A stretch of DNA of 64,000 nucleotides, taken from positions 62,001-126,000 of the forward strand of contig JAJEKV010000004.1 in NCBI GenBank assembly GCA_021234155.1, given 5' to 3'. The translations under genes were made by a program, and so were the position numbers. Positions 1 through 12,283 of this stretch are shown here, piece after piece (the stretch's first letter is position 1; each line of letters begins with the position of its first letter). The notes under the pieces are model-generated. The model worked only from the letters and a program-made list of their open reading frames with translations, had not been told where the DNA came from and did no database searches. Source of the DNA: Isoetes taiwanensis (lineage: Eukaryota > Streptophyta > Lycopodiopsida > Isoetales > Isoetaceae).

Positions 1-1182
1 ATCTTGCCATAGCAGGCAGCTAGAGATACGAGGCCGCCCCCGTTCGTACTCAACCTAATCTCATTGAGGTGATGCATAGAGGTCAAACCCATACCTTCAC
101 CACACGTAGTGACAAGGTATTAGGGCTAGCTTGCTATAAATGCCTAACAGTGCAAGCACATCCTAGATCCCTTTGCAATCGAAACAAGTCCCCCATTTTA
201 AGCCAGTCAAGGCCCTGGGCCCACGATCAGGTGGGCTCTCTATGCACAGGCTGCATTGTAATGGGAATTGCAAAGGTCTGCTCCTAGGTCCCTACCCCCC
301 TTACCCCCATACACAAGAGGTGCAAAACAGAGTATCATACCATGATCATCTGACATTAAAATAGAACAACAGTTCTAATATATTATGTCTAATCCCTAAA
401 TAATACAAAGGCCAGTGTTCTTTGGTCAGTCTGATTTTAGGGTTAATGGTCTATGAGCATGTAATACTAAATAGGGATGCTCCCTAGCTTAAGTCCTACT
501 TTTAAGCTAGGATTAACAACCTAAACTATAACCAACCTTCCACTGAAACTGCCTGACATGGCGCTCTCCACTAAATGCGAAGGTGCTGGGGCAGCACCCT
601 ATATATATGAGCTCTAGTCGAGCTTTGAGACTGTTTTGTGCCCTCCAAAGCCCAAAATGACCTTCAGAAGTGCCCTAATTCGTTCCTGGCCCAAACCTAA
701 AAGGTTTTAGGGTTCAAGCTCTCTCCTTTATATAGGCCTCGAAATTGGGGCTTTGGTCTGCGATTGGCCCACTTGGTGCAATGATGTCTTGCCACATGGC
801 AAATGGGATCACTAGTACCTTTATGGCAAATACCTATTAATAGGTATTTGGGATGGGGTGCTCTCCCCTTGACATGTGTCACACATGCAATGGGGCACAT
901 GTGGGTTTTAATAGCTCACACTTAATATGTTATGATAGAATAACATGTTTGGTGTTTGCCACTAGGGGGAAATATATTATACGACGCATGTAATATATCT
1001 AAGGTACATTGTTGATCTTATACCATTGGTATAATACACCAATTCCACTCATGGTCTCTACGCACCATTATACCTATAGTATGATCGTGATCTACCCTTG
1101 TACATGTCATCTTGGTGACGTGTACTGTGACATGGCGGTATAATATGCATATTCCTAGCGTATATTATACTGGAACGTCACA
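1..1182 (-). repeat. LTR copy A of the tandem array (cut by window edge)
   Basis: This is a minus-strand LTR-like segment. Its 5' end, read on the minus strand, is TGTGACGTTCC near 1182; the same start is at 4784 and 8451, and the large retroelement LTRs at 35,031 and 60,172 start with the similar TGTGGCGTTC. On the minus strand it shares the order of blocks seen in those LTRs. It is clearly more diverged from copies B and C than those are from each other. Confidence 0.6.
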
Positions 1183-2171
1183 CCATGAGAACCCCCGATT
1201 CTTATGAGCAGGCTAAAACAATGTAAGAACGACATAAGGAAAATGATAAAATGGCAAGGAAAAATGGTCCCCAAAGGAAACAATTTGAGGGCAAAGAAAA
1301 TGAAAATGAAGCAAATAGAAACGACAAGCGACCAAGGATCGACAAAGTGAGTTCATGGAAAATCCGAATGGAGATGCACGAGAAAAACACTGATGTGCGA
1401 AACTCAAATGCCAAGCTCCAAATAGGGTGAGTGAGTGGCTATTGCTAACTGCTCGGAACACTTGTCACCTAGTTCTAGAAGGCCATTTACCTTCTATTCG
1501 TTGGAAAGGAAGTTAAATGTGGCTTCCAGTCTCATTTCCTTTTCTTTTTTCCTTTGCCGGAGCTATGTCGTCGCTGATAGCTCGTTTGTTGGCAATGGTG
1601 GTGCGGACCTTCTTTTACATTGGCGCTTGTCTTTAGATTGAGATTACTTCATTTTATCTTCTTGTTGGTGCCTTTCTTGTTGTTTTTATTGAGAATCCTT
1701 CGAGATGTTGGCTATGGCACCGCTAGATATGGCACTTAGCTTTTTGGTGCTTAGATTTGTAGGTGCTTAGCTTGTATTGCAAATCTTTGAAGTCCGTCGT
1801 TAATTATACAATCTTTAGTTATTCATCGTGTTGATCTTGATTTATTTTCTTTGCATCTTGTTCGCTTTTTCTTTTTCTAATAGTAGGTCTCTCTCCTCTA
1901 GGTAGTTCTACAAGTTACAAAGAGCCTATAAACCATTAAGATGCTTTAACATGTCTAGGGATTTTATATCCTGGCTCTGATCTTCATAATATTTTTTCAA
2001 GTGTGGCTGATTTTAGGATGTTTCTCCATATTTCCTAAGTTTGACCTAGATTTACTCTATTACTGTGTTTTCTTTGATCTTGGAAAGGTCCTAGCAATTT
2101 TTATTACACAGCTTTTGCTTCAAGTATCTTATTACATTCTAACCTTTTTTCTTATCTTTCTATACTTTAGT

Positions 2172-2444
2172 ATGAAAGATATACACATTGAAAATCCTTC
2201 TCCTCAATCAAACGTTTTCGTGAATGTTGCTCAAGAGAATAGTGCTCTTGAGAACTTTCAGCTTCTTGAAGTTGATGCTCTTGTTGAGAACATGGCTGAT
2301 CAACTAGATGGATTTTAGAACGAATTTGGTGGTATAGAGAATGATGAAGATGATATTGCTACAAATAGAGAGGAATTCCTTCCATTAGATGAAGAGATTG
2401 TGAGGATTATAGATGCCGATGGAGAGACCATTCCCCTAGGCTAA
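2172..2444 (+). pseudogene. Unrecognised 90-codon ORF with an in-frame TAG (unit B)
   Basis: The frame starts MKDIHIENPSPQ and ends near ETIPLG, and is acidic throughout. A TAG at 2316-2318 interrupts it at codon 49; the diverged copy at 9506 has CAG (Gln) there. It lies between LTR-like segments that run on the other strand, so it is probably part of the mobile element interior or a captured fragment. I do not recognise the family. Its repetition in three copies shows only that it was carried along by the array. Confidence 0.4.
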
Positions 2445-3169
2445 CAAAATGGGCTAGAAGACTTTTGGTACATGAAGGAGAACTTTAATGATGATGCTCC
2501 TATAGTTATTGAAGATCTTATTTGAGAGTGCTCAACAACATGCTTGTGCCTTTTATCATTCAAGTCAAGAAGAACAATGGATAAATGTATCCTCGTGGGA
2601 GGTAATTGTATTGAATGTACTTCGTTTCTTGATCTTTCTTAATAATAGTTTTTATTGTTTTATGTTGCACTTTAAGTATATTGTTCGGAACTATTGGAAG
2701 GATTATTAGAAAGAGACAGGAATAGAGGGTTGGAGAATCAGGCATAGCGGAGGCTAAATTTAATAGTCTTTAGTCTAATATATTTTCAAGGTTTGTGCAA
2801 GCTTTTGTTTTTGTTGTAAAAAGGTCTAGGAGTCTAAGAGTTGGCCAGAGATCTAAGAAGGCTGCATGGATTATCTATGCAAAGAAAAAGGACCTGCCAT
2901 CTGACATAGATAATTCAATTATCATGGACATGGGGGATGTTTGTAAAGAATCAAGGGCTATGGTGAAGGACTAGTAATTAGGCCTCTAGGTTGGATGTTC
3001 ATTAAAGTTCAAAATCTATCGGGTGAGTGCAAACCTTACCATGTGTTGTGTCTGCCTGCCGTTAATAAAAACAAGATGTTGATGCATCGAGGGGTTGCCC
3101 TTTACAAACACGTGGTTCGTTTCCATTTTGTCATCGTCTAATTTTTGATATAAGACTCTTTACTTCCCC

Positions 3170-4784
3170 ATCTTTCCTGGGGTCGATCTCACTGCAGAAA
3201 CGTGTAAATGTAAGCACAAGCAATATGCTCACCGCGAAGGGTGAGGTACCATCAACAACATAGCATCATCATCATAATACAACATCACCATAGCATCACC
3301 TGGAAGTCCTAATCCATACTCAGACTCCGTGAGGTAGGACTGGCGGTCTGGGCCACAAGATAATAGTAGACAGAAGTTGTAATACTAGAATTGGCTTGCA
3401 ATGGAATAATGGCAAAGGGTAGTACACTCCATCTGCCCCTCCTCTGCATACTTTGCAGATAGATTAAAAAGCTTCGGGTCTCGATTGCAGCCTGCCGGAG
3501 ACGTAACTCTAAGGCTACTCCAAGGTTGTATCTGTCTTGGTCCGATGAGGCAAGAAAGCTGCTCCTTCCAAGAGGTATCTTGTTGTAGCAAGCAATTAGA
3601 AAGACAAGGCCTTACCTGCTCGTACTCAACCTAACCTCATTGAGGTGACGCATCACCTAGGAGGGTCAAACCCATACCTTGCCCACATGCAGTGACAAGG
3701 TATTAGGTCTAGCTTGCTATGGATCCCTCACAGTGCAAGCACACCCTGGATCCCTTTGCAATCGGAACAAGTCCCCTATTTTAAGCCAATCAAGGCCCTA
3801 GGCCCACGATCAGGCACTCTATGCACAGGCCGCATGGGAATTGCAAAGGTCTACCTACTACAATCATGCTACACATCCTAGGTCTCTATTTCCCTTATCC
3901 CCATACACAAAAGGTGGAAAATATAGTATCATACCATGATCATCTAACATCATACAGTTCTAATACATTATGTCTAATCCCTAAAGAATACACGGGTCAG
4001 TGTTCTTTGCTCAGTCTATTTGTAGGGTTAATGGTCTATGAGCATGCAACACTAAAGAGAGATGCTCCCTCGCTTAAGTCCTACTGTTAAGCTGGAATTA
4101 ACAACCTAAACTATAACCAAACTGCTCCTTCACACAACTCTCCACTGAAACTGCTTGACATGGCGCTCTCCACTAAAGACAAAGGCGCTGGGGCAGCACC
4201 TTAGATATATGAGCTCTACCTACTCGAGCTCTGAGACTGCTTTGTGCCCTCCAAAGCCCAAAATGACCTTCGGAAGTGCCCTAACTCGCTCTTGGCCCAA
4301 AACCTAAAAGGTTTTAGGGTTTAGGCTCTCCTTTATATATGCCTCAAAATTGGGCCGTTTGTCTGCGATTGGGCCACTTGGTCCAATGATGCACATGGCA
4401 AGTGGGGCCACTAGCATCTTTATGGCAAATACCTATTAATAGATATTTGGGATGGGGTGCTCTCCCCTTGACATGTGTCACACATGCAATGGGGCACATG
4501 TGGGTTTTAATGGCTCACACTCACTTAACAAGTTATATTAGAATAACATGTTGAGTGTTTTCCACAAGGAAGAATATATTATACAATGCACGTAATATAT
4601 CTAAGGTCCATTATTGGTCTTATGCCATTAGTATAATACACCAATTCTCCTCATGGTCTCTATGCACCATTATACCTATAGTATGTTCGTGATCTACCCT
4701 CGTACATGTCATCTTGGTGATGTGTACGGTGATGTGGCAGTATAATACACGTATTCCTAGCATATATTATACTGGAACGTCACA
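3170..4784 (-). repeat. LTR copy B in the tandem array
   Basis: On the minus strand this reads TGTGACGTTCC onward. It contains the block order of the 35-kb LTR: a GCAAGGTATGGG block, a GCCTCATCGGACC block, a CAAAGTATGCAGAGGAGGGG block and a CCGCCAGTC block. Its length of about 1.6 kb matches that family. The 3' boundary near 3170 is not sharp, and I see no clear primer-binding site beyond it. Confidence 0.6.
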
Positions 4785-5838
4785 CCGTGACAATGCCCTG
4801 ATTCTTCTTTCGACAAAACGTTGTAAGAAGGATGTAAGGGAAAATGATAAAATGCCAAGGAAAAGACGGTCCCCAAAGAAGACAATTTGAGGGAAAAAAA
4901 ATCGATGCTCTAAAAACAAAGCAAATAGAAACGACCAAGCGACCAAGGATCTGGTGAAGTGAGCTCATGAAAAATCCAGAATGGAGATGCGCACAAAAAC
5001 ACTGATGCAAGAAACTCAAATGCCAAGCTCCAAATAGGGTGAGTGCCTGGCAGTTGCTAACTGCTTGAGACACTTGTCACCTAGTTCTAGAAGGCCATTT
5101 ACCTTTGGAAAGGAAGGTAAATGTGGCTCCCAATCTCATTTCCTGTTTTTTTTTCCTTTGCTGGAGCTATGGCATTGCTATAGCTCTATTTGTTGGCAAT
5201 GGTGGTGTCCGACCTCCTTTTATGTTGGTGTTTGTCATTAGATTGAGATTACTTCACTTTATCTTTTTGTTGGTGCCTTTCTTGTTGCTTTTTGTTGAGA
5301 ATCCTTTGAGATATCAGCTATGGCATCGCTAGATATGGCGCTTATCTTTTCAGGTGCTTAGATTTGTAGGTGCTTAGCTTGTAAGAGTTTTCTTCAAAAT
5401 CTTTAAAGTCCTTCGCTAGTATACAATCTTTTAGTTATTCATCGTGTGATCTTGATTTATTTTCTTTGCATCTTGTTTGATTTTTCTTTTTCTAATAGTA
5501 GTTGTATCTCGTCTACTTAGTTCTATAAAGTTACGAAAATGGTTTACAACATTCAAATCACTTACATTTGTATTATTTTGGAAGGTGCAGAGCCTACAAA
5601 CTATTGATATGCTTTAACATGTCTAAGATATTATATCCTAGCTCTGATCTTCATAATATTTCTTCCAGTGTAGCTCAATTTGGGATATTTCTCCCTATTT
5701 CCTAAGTTTGACCTAGATTTACTCTATTACTGTGTTTTCTTTGATCTTGGAAAGGTCCTAGCAATTTTTATTACACAGCTTTTGCTTCAAGTATCTTATT
5801 ACATTCTAACCTTTTTTCTTATCTTTCTATACTTTAGT

Positions 5839-6111
5839 ATGAAAGATATACACATTGAAAATCCTTCTCCTCAATCAAACGTTTTCGTGAATGTTGCTCA
5901 AGAGAATAGTGCTCTTGAGAACTTTCAGCTTCTTGAAGTTGATGCTCTTGTTGAGAACATGGCTGATCAACTAGATGGATTTTAGAACGAATTTGGTGGT
6001 ATAGAGAATGATGAAGATGATATTGCTACAAATAGAGAGGAATTCCTTCCATTAGATGAAGAGATTGTGAGGATTATAGATGCCGATGGAGAGACCATTC
6101 CCCTAGGCTAA
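5839..6111 (+). pseudogene. Unrecognised 90-codon ORF with an in-frame TAG (unit C)
   Basis: Identical copy of the ORF at 2172, including the TAG at codon 49. The shared stop shows that the nonsense change came before the duplication of units B and C. Confidence 0.4.
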
Positions 6112-6836
6112 CAAAATGGGCTAGAAGACTTTTGGTACATGAAGGAGAACTTTAATGATGATGCTCCTATAGTTATTGAAGATCTTATTTGAGAGTGCTC
6201 AACAACATGCTTGTGCCTTTTATCATTCAAGTCAAGAAGAACAATGGATAAATGTATCCTCGTGGGAGGTAATTGTATTGAATGTACTTCGTTTCTTGAT
6301 CTTTCTTAATAATAGTTTTTATTGTTTTATGTTGCACTTTAAGTATATTGTTCGGAACTATTGGAAGGATTATTAGAAAGAGACAGGAATAGAGGGTTGG
6401 AGAATCAGGCATAGCGGAGGCTAAATTTAATAGTCTTTAGTCTAATATATTTTCAAGGTTTGTGCAAGCTTTTGTTTTTGTTGTAAAAAGGTCTAGGAGT
6501 CTAAGAGTTGGCCAGAGATCTAAGAAGGCTGCATGGATTATCTATGCAAAGAAAAAGGACCTGCCATCTGACATAGATAATTCAATTATCATGGACATGG
6601 GGGATGTTTGTAAAGAATCAAGGGCTATGGTGAAGGACTAGTAATTAGGCCTCTGGGTTGGATGTTCATTAAAGTTCAAAATCTATCGGGTGAGTGCAAA
6701 CCTTACCATGTGTTGTGTCTGCCTGCCGTTAATAAAAACAAGATGTTGATGCATCGAGGGGTTGCCCTTTACAAACACGTGGTTCGTTTCCATTTTGTCA
6801 TCGTCTAATTTTTGATATAAGACTCTTTACTTCCCC

Positions 6837-8451
6837 GTCTTTCCTGGGGTCGATCTCACTGCAGAAGCGTGTAAATGTAAGCACAAGCAATATGCTCACC
6901 GCGAAGGGTGAGGTACCATCAACAACATAGCATCATCATCATAATACAACATCACCATAGCATCACCTGGAAGTCCTAATCCATACTCAGACTCCGTGAG
7001 GTAGGACTGGCGGTCTGGGCCACAAGATAATAGTAGACAGAAGTTGTAATACTAGAATTGGCTTGCAATGGAATAATGGCAAAGGGTAGTACACTCCATC
7101 TGCCCCTCCTCTGCATACTTTGCAGATAGATTAAAAAGCTTCGGGTCTCGATTGCAGCCTGCCGGAGACGTAACTCTAAGGCTACTCCAAGGTTGTATCT
7201 GTCTTGGTCCGATGAGGCAAGAAAGCTGCTCCTTCCAAGAGGTATCTTGCTGTAGCAAGCAATTAGAAAGACAAGGCCTTACCTGCTCGTACTCAACCTA
7301 ACCTCATTGAGGTGACGCATCACCTAGGAGGGTCAAACCCATACCTTGCCCACATGCAGTGACAAGGTATTAGGTCTAGCTTGCTATGGATCCCTCACAG
7401 TGCAAGCACACCCTGGATCCCTTTGCAATCGGAACAAGTCCCCTATTTTAAGCCAATCAAGGCCCTAGGCCCACGATCAGGCACTCTATGCACAGGCCGC
7501 ATGGGAATTGCAAAGGTCTACCTACTACAATCATGCTACACATCCTAGGTCTCTATTTCCCTTATCCCCATACACAAAAGGTGGAAAATATAGTATCATA
7601 CCATGATCATCTAACATCATACAGTTCTAATACATTATGTCTAATCCCTAAAGAATACACGGGTCAGTGTTCTTTGCTCAGTCTATTTGTAGGGTTAATG
7701 GTCTATGAGCATGCAACACTAAACAGAGATGCTCCCTCGCTTAAGTCCTATTGTTAAGCTGGAATTAACAACCTAAACTATAACCAAACTGCTCCTTCAC
7801 ACAACTCTCCACTGAAACTGCTTGACATGGCGCTCTCCACTAAAGACAAAGGTGCTGGGGCAGCACCTTAGATATATGAGCTCTACCTACTCGAGCTCTG
7901 AGACTGCTTTGTGCCCTCCAAAGCCCAAAATGACCTTCGGAAGTGCCCTAACTCGCTCTTGGCCCAAAACCTAAAAGGTTTTAGGGTTTAGGCTCTCCTT
8001 TATATATGCCTCAAAATTGGGCCGTTTGTCTGCGATTGGGCCACTTGGTCCAATGATGCACATGGCAAGTGGGGCCACTAGCATCTTTATGGCAAATACC
8101 TATTAATAGATATTTGGGATGGGGTGCTCTCCCCTTGACATGTGTCACACATGCAATGGGGCACATGTGGGTTTTAATGGCTCACACTCACTTAACAAGT
8201 TATATTAGAATAACATGTTGAGTGTTTTCCACAAGGAAGAATATATTATACAATGCACGTAATATATCTAAGGTCCATTATTGGTCTTATGCCATTAGTA
8301 TAATACACCAATTCTCCTCATGGTCTCTATGCACCATTATACCTATAGTATGTTCGTGATCTACCCTCGTACATGTCATCTTGGTGATGTGTACGGTGAT
8401 GTGGCAGTATAATACACGTATTCCTAGCATATATTATACTGGAACGTCACA
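6837..8451 (-). repeat. LTR copy C in the tandem array
   Basis: Near-identical copy of LTR B, displaced by 3,667 bp. Same minus-strand TGTGACGTTCC start and same internal blocks. Confidence 0.6.
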
Positions 8452-9505
8452 CCGTGACAATGCCCTGATTCTTCTTTCGACAAAACGTTGTAAGAAGGAT
8501 GTAAGGGAAAATGATAAAATGCCAAGGAAAAGACGGTCCCCAAAGAAGACAATTTGAGGGAAAAAAAATCGATGCTCTAAAAACAAAGCAAATAGAAACG
8601 ACCAAGCGACCAAGGATCTGGTGAAGTGAGCTCATGAAAAATCCAGAATGGAGATGCGCACAAAAACACTGATGCAAGAAACTCAAATGCCAAGCTCCAA
8701 ATAGGGTGAGTGCCTGGCAGTTGCTAACTGCTTGAGACACTTGTCACCTAGTTCTAGAAGGCCATTTACCTTTGGAAAGGAAGGTAAATGTGGCTCCCAA
8801 TCTCATTTCCTGTTTTTTTTTCCTTTGCTGGAGCTATGGCATTGCTATAGCTCTATTTGTTGGCAATGGTGGTGTCCGACCTCCTTTTATGTTGGTGTTT
8901 GTCATTAGATTGAGATTACTTCACTTTATCTTTTTGTTGGTGCCTTTCTTGTTGCTTTTTGTTGAGAATCCTTTGAGATATCAGCTATGGCATCGCTAGA
9001 TATGGCGCTTATCTTTTCAGGTGCTTAGATTTGTAGGTGCTTAGCTTGTAAGAGTTTTCTTCAAAATCTTTAAAGTCCTTCGCTAGTATACAATCTTTTA
9101 GTTATTCATCGTGTGATCTTGATTTATTTTCTTTGCATCTTGTTTGATTTTTCTTTTTCTAATAGTAGTTGTATCTCGTCTACTTAGTTCTATAAAGTTA
9201 CGAAAATGGTTTACAACATTCAAATCACTTACATTTGTATTATTTTGGAAGGTGCAGAGCCTACAAACTATTGATATGCTTTAACATGTCTAAGATATTA
9301 TATCCTAGCTCTGATCTTCATAATATTTCTTCCAGTGTAGCTCAATTTGGGATATTTCTCCCTATTTCCTAAGTTTGACCTAGATTTACTCTATTACTGT
9401 GTTTTCTTTGACCTTGGAAAGGTTTGAGCAGTTTTTATCACATGGCTTTTGCTTCAAATATCTCATTACATTTTAATCTTTTTTCTTATCTTTCTATACC
9501 TTAGT

Positions 9506-9778
9506 ATGAAAGATATAGACATTGAAAATCCTTCTCCTCAATAGAACTTTTTCGTGAATGTTGCTCAAGAGAATTGTGTTCTTGAGAACTTTCTGCTTCT
9601 TGAGGTTGATGCTCTTGTTGAGAATACAACTGATCAACTAGATGGATTTCAGAACGATTTTGATGGTATAGACATTGATGAGGATCATATTGCTATAGAT
9701 AGAGAGGAATTCATTCCATTAGATGAAGATATTGTGAGGATTATAAATGCCGGTAGAGAGACCATTCCCCTAGGCTAA
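9506..9778 (+). pseudogene. Diverged copy of the 90-codon ORF (unit D)
   Basis: Starts MKDIDIENPSPQ. It has Gln where B and C carry TAG, but its own TAG at 9542-9544 replaces a Ser codon, so each lineage has a different stop. Downstream, 74 codons are open (MNVAQENCVLENF to ETIPLG). The alternate stops suggest independent inactivation of one ancestral frame. Function unknown. Confidence 0.4.
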
Positions 9779-9900
9779 CAAAATCGGCTAGAAGACTTTT
9801 AGTACATGGAGGAGAACTTTAATGATGATGCTCCTATAGATATTGAAGATCTTATTTGAGAGTACTCAACAACATGCTTGTGCCTTTTATCATTCAAGTC

Positions 9901-9929
9901 AAGGAAGGAAGGAAGGAAGGAAGGAAGGA
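9901..9929. repeat. (GGAA)n microsatellite
   Basis: About seven uninterrupted AAGG units. Absent from the corresponding positions in units B and C, so it expanded in copy D only. Confidence 0.9.
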
Positions 9930-10278
9930 GAACAATGGATAAATGTATTCTCCTCGGAGGTAATTGTATTGAATGTACTTTGTTTCTTGATATTTTCTTA
10001 ATAATAGTTTTTATTGTTTTATGTTGCACTTTAAACGTGTTGTTCAGAACTATTGGAAGGATGATTAGAAAGAGACAGGAATAGAGGGTTGGAGAATCAG
10101 GCATAATAGGGCCTAAATTTTATAGTCTTTAGTCTAATATATTTTCAAGGTTTGTGTTGTTGTAAAAAGATCTAGGAGTCTAGGAGTTGGCCAGAGATCT
10201 AAGAAGGTTGCATGGATTATCTATGCAAAGGAAAAGGACCTACCATCTGACATAGATAATTCCATTACCATGGCCATG

Positions 10279-11664
10279 GGTCTCAAAAAAAAATCGACAT
10301 ACTATACGATGACTACGTTTGCTATCAGAGGTTGTATTGAAGTGCATGAAGTGTTAGACATGGATCTTTGTTTTAAATCTGATGCCAACGGTGAGCTCAC
10401 ATGATGTAATGAGTGATTATCTAAGACAAATTAGGTGACAAAAACCAGGATTAATCTTTCAATTCATATCTCCAGTTTGGAGTTATGAAACTGATTTTAT
10501 TAAGACATTTAAGCAATATACAACCTGGCACTTCCTTTTAAGACTGATAATTCTCATGTTAGGTCTTTGTTTCTGACTACAAACTGTGAAATTGAGAATC
10601 ATAATAAGTATCTTTTCTATATTTCCTTTATTTTTCTATTCTAATGTTTATGTTATATTGCAGGTATAAGATCATTCTAATAGAGTGAGTGAGAAGACCA
10701 TTCGACTGCGGTTGAGAGCTATGGGAGATTTAGCCAATCTGCAAATATCTAACAAGAGTGGAGGAGCCTCAAATATTACAAGGATGTTTCTTGTTGGAGT
10801 TCCACTAGAAATTGGAATAGAAGTTTCGACCATAGGACGTTTGATGTCATCTCTAAGTGAGTTTCCATTTCTTTCTTTTGTGTTTGTTTGTTATTTTCTT
10901 TATTAATGTTTTATATTCCTACTGTGTATGACAGTCTAAAGAATTTGCGATGATTGTCGCTACAATGGATGCAATTGGAAAGCTTGTTAATGACGTAAGA
11001 ATTACATGCGTGTTCGCCGATTTGAATTGAATAAGTGAAGGAAGATCGAAACAATAAAGGGAAGTCTATTCTTCTTGCCGATGAAGAAACCGCTTTTTCA
11101 AAGAGCATGTATTCTAGTACTTCCGTGTGCTAGTCAATTTGGATCCTAATGTCCTTAGTGGTAGTAATTTTGGTGTTTTGGTTGGTTCCGTATGTTGGTT
11201 GAGAAATGTGGGCGCTTGTTACTTAATGATCCGCTTTTCCTACAAATTTGTCAATTTATTAGAAAGTAAAACACCATTGTGGTACTCGATTTACCACCCA
11301 ACCGACCAACTAGAAGAGATGTCACCAAGTCAAGCTACTTCGTAAGATCAGATAAGAACAAGCTCTTTCTAGCCACCAACAACCACGTTCACCGATATGA
11401 TCAAGCAAGAAACAAGAGAAAATACTAGAAGAGCAAGGCTAAGCTCTTCATCAAACATAGAAAGAAGCAGATCTAGTTGTAAAATTTTAGACCCCTATGC
11501 ACCTTTCTCGAGCATAACGCTCAAACAAAGAAGGAATCTATAGATAACCAAGTCTAAACTGAAACTAGAGTTGAAGAGCTTTCCAACAAGATAAGGATCG
11601 CCGATTTTTTAGTTGTGGTCGCCGAGATATCACGTCGCCGAGATATCACGCCGAGAAATACTGG
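10279..11664. other. AT-rich stretch without a recognised gene
   Basis: Only short ORFs (72-73 codons at 10,685 and 11,127). A TTATATTGCAG followed by GTATAAG near 10,655 looks like a splice acceptor and the 10,685 frame is open after it, so a decayed or spliced gene fragment is possible. I cannot name it. Confidence 0.3.
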
Positions 11665-12123
11665 ATGGCCTTGATCGTATCAATAAATATTGTTCCATGC
11701 AAGGCCACTCCCCCGAGCACCATATCGGCGGTGATATTTCATGTTGCAAAAATAAGCACGGTGGTGAAGAATAATACCGTTACAACTAGTGGTTTTACTT
11801 TTGTTGCTCTTGTAAGTTGGTACCTTTTCATTAGTTGTGCCAATGCCCAAGGTGTGGAAAAAGTTCTTGAAACTTGGAAAAAAGAAGATGTGAAAACCTC
11901 TCAAGACTCGCCATTTCATTCGCTTATTTTTTCTAATGTATTTGTTGCAAGTACTGATATGAATCTTCAGATATCATGCAGTCAAAACTATGTTATTATG
12001 AACGTATCGAATGGGAGGATGTCGATGGCGGCTGTTATTTCGGTGGAGACCTCGGCAGGGACCACTCTTGTTCCTGCCTTTACTTCTGGCACTCATTATA
12101 ATGCCCAGAATCAATGTCTATAG
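11665..12123 (+). CDS. Hypothetical 152-residue ORF upstream of the LINE
   Basis: Longest open frame between the tandem array and the LINE. It has a hydrophobic patch near residues 40-60 (TSGFTFVALVSWYLFISCA) that could be a membrane segment or a chance run, and a Ser/Thr-rich C-terminal half. It is not recognised. Its position 160 bp before the LINE ORF1 frame suggests it may belong to the LINE 5' region. There is no splice or promoter evidence, so it could be a chance ORF. Confidence 0.2.
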   Translation: MALIVSINIVPCKATPPSTISAVIFHVAKISTVVKNNTVTTSGFTFVALVSWYLFISCANAQGVEKVLETWKKEDVKTSQDSPFHSLIFSNVFVASTDMNLQISCSQNYVIMNVSNGRMSMAAVISVETSAGTTLVPAFTSGTHYNAQNQCL

Positions 12124-12283
12124 GGTTTGAGGGATGCATTAGCAAATGCATGCAGCGAGAGGTTGAGGTCCCGTAATAGTTAATGTTGAATTAGGGGTTA
12201 ACAACGATCTAAAGCATAATCGTGGCTACAATCAAAGGATTCTGAAGGGAACTGATGCTGGAGCTTGGAAGAGTGGGAATACC

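Larger units (their letters stand above)
2036..5702. repeat. Tandem unit B (3,667 bp)
   Basis: First of two almost identical direct repeats. Every landmark recurs exactly 3,667 bp further on. By eye I find only about seven single-base differences from unit C, for example GGCCTCTAGG against GGCCTCTGGG. The unit holds one minus-strand LTR plus about 2 kb of internal sequence, so the array reads LTR-internal-LTR-internal-LTR. This fits unequal crossing-over between neighbouring copies. Confidence 0.9.
5703..9369. repeat. Tandem unit C (3,667 bp)
   Basis: Second near-identical copy of unit B. Identity continues to about 9411 and then falls off, which places one recombination breakpoint in the TTTCCTAAGTTTGACC stretch found at 2034, 5700 and 9366. 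The high identity to B implies a very recent duplication, or an assembly duplication. Confidence 0.9.
9370..10278. repeat. Diverged partial unit D at the array end
   Basis: Resembles the internal part of units B and C but with many substitutions. It continues past the point where B and C switch to other sequence: after CCATGGCCATGGG, D goes on with an unrelated AT-rich stretch. It therefore probably keeps the arrangement that existed before the unit was formed. It contains a short GGAA microsatellite that B and C lack. Confidence 0.65.

Noticed and set aside
11665-12123. Host gene encoding a secreted or membrane protein
   Set aside because: The hydrophobic stretch is internal and short, there is no splice or promoter support, and the position fits the LINE 5' region; kept only as a hypothetical ORF.
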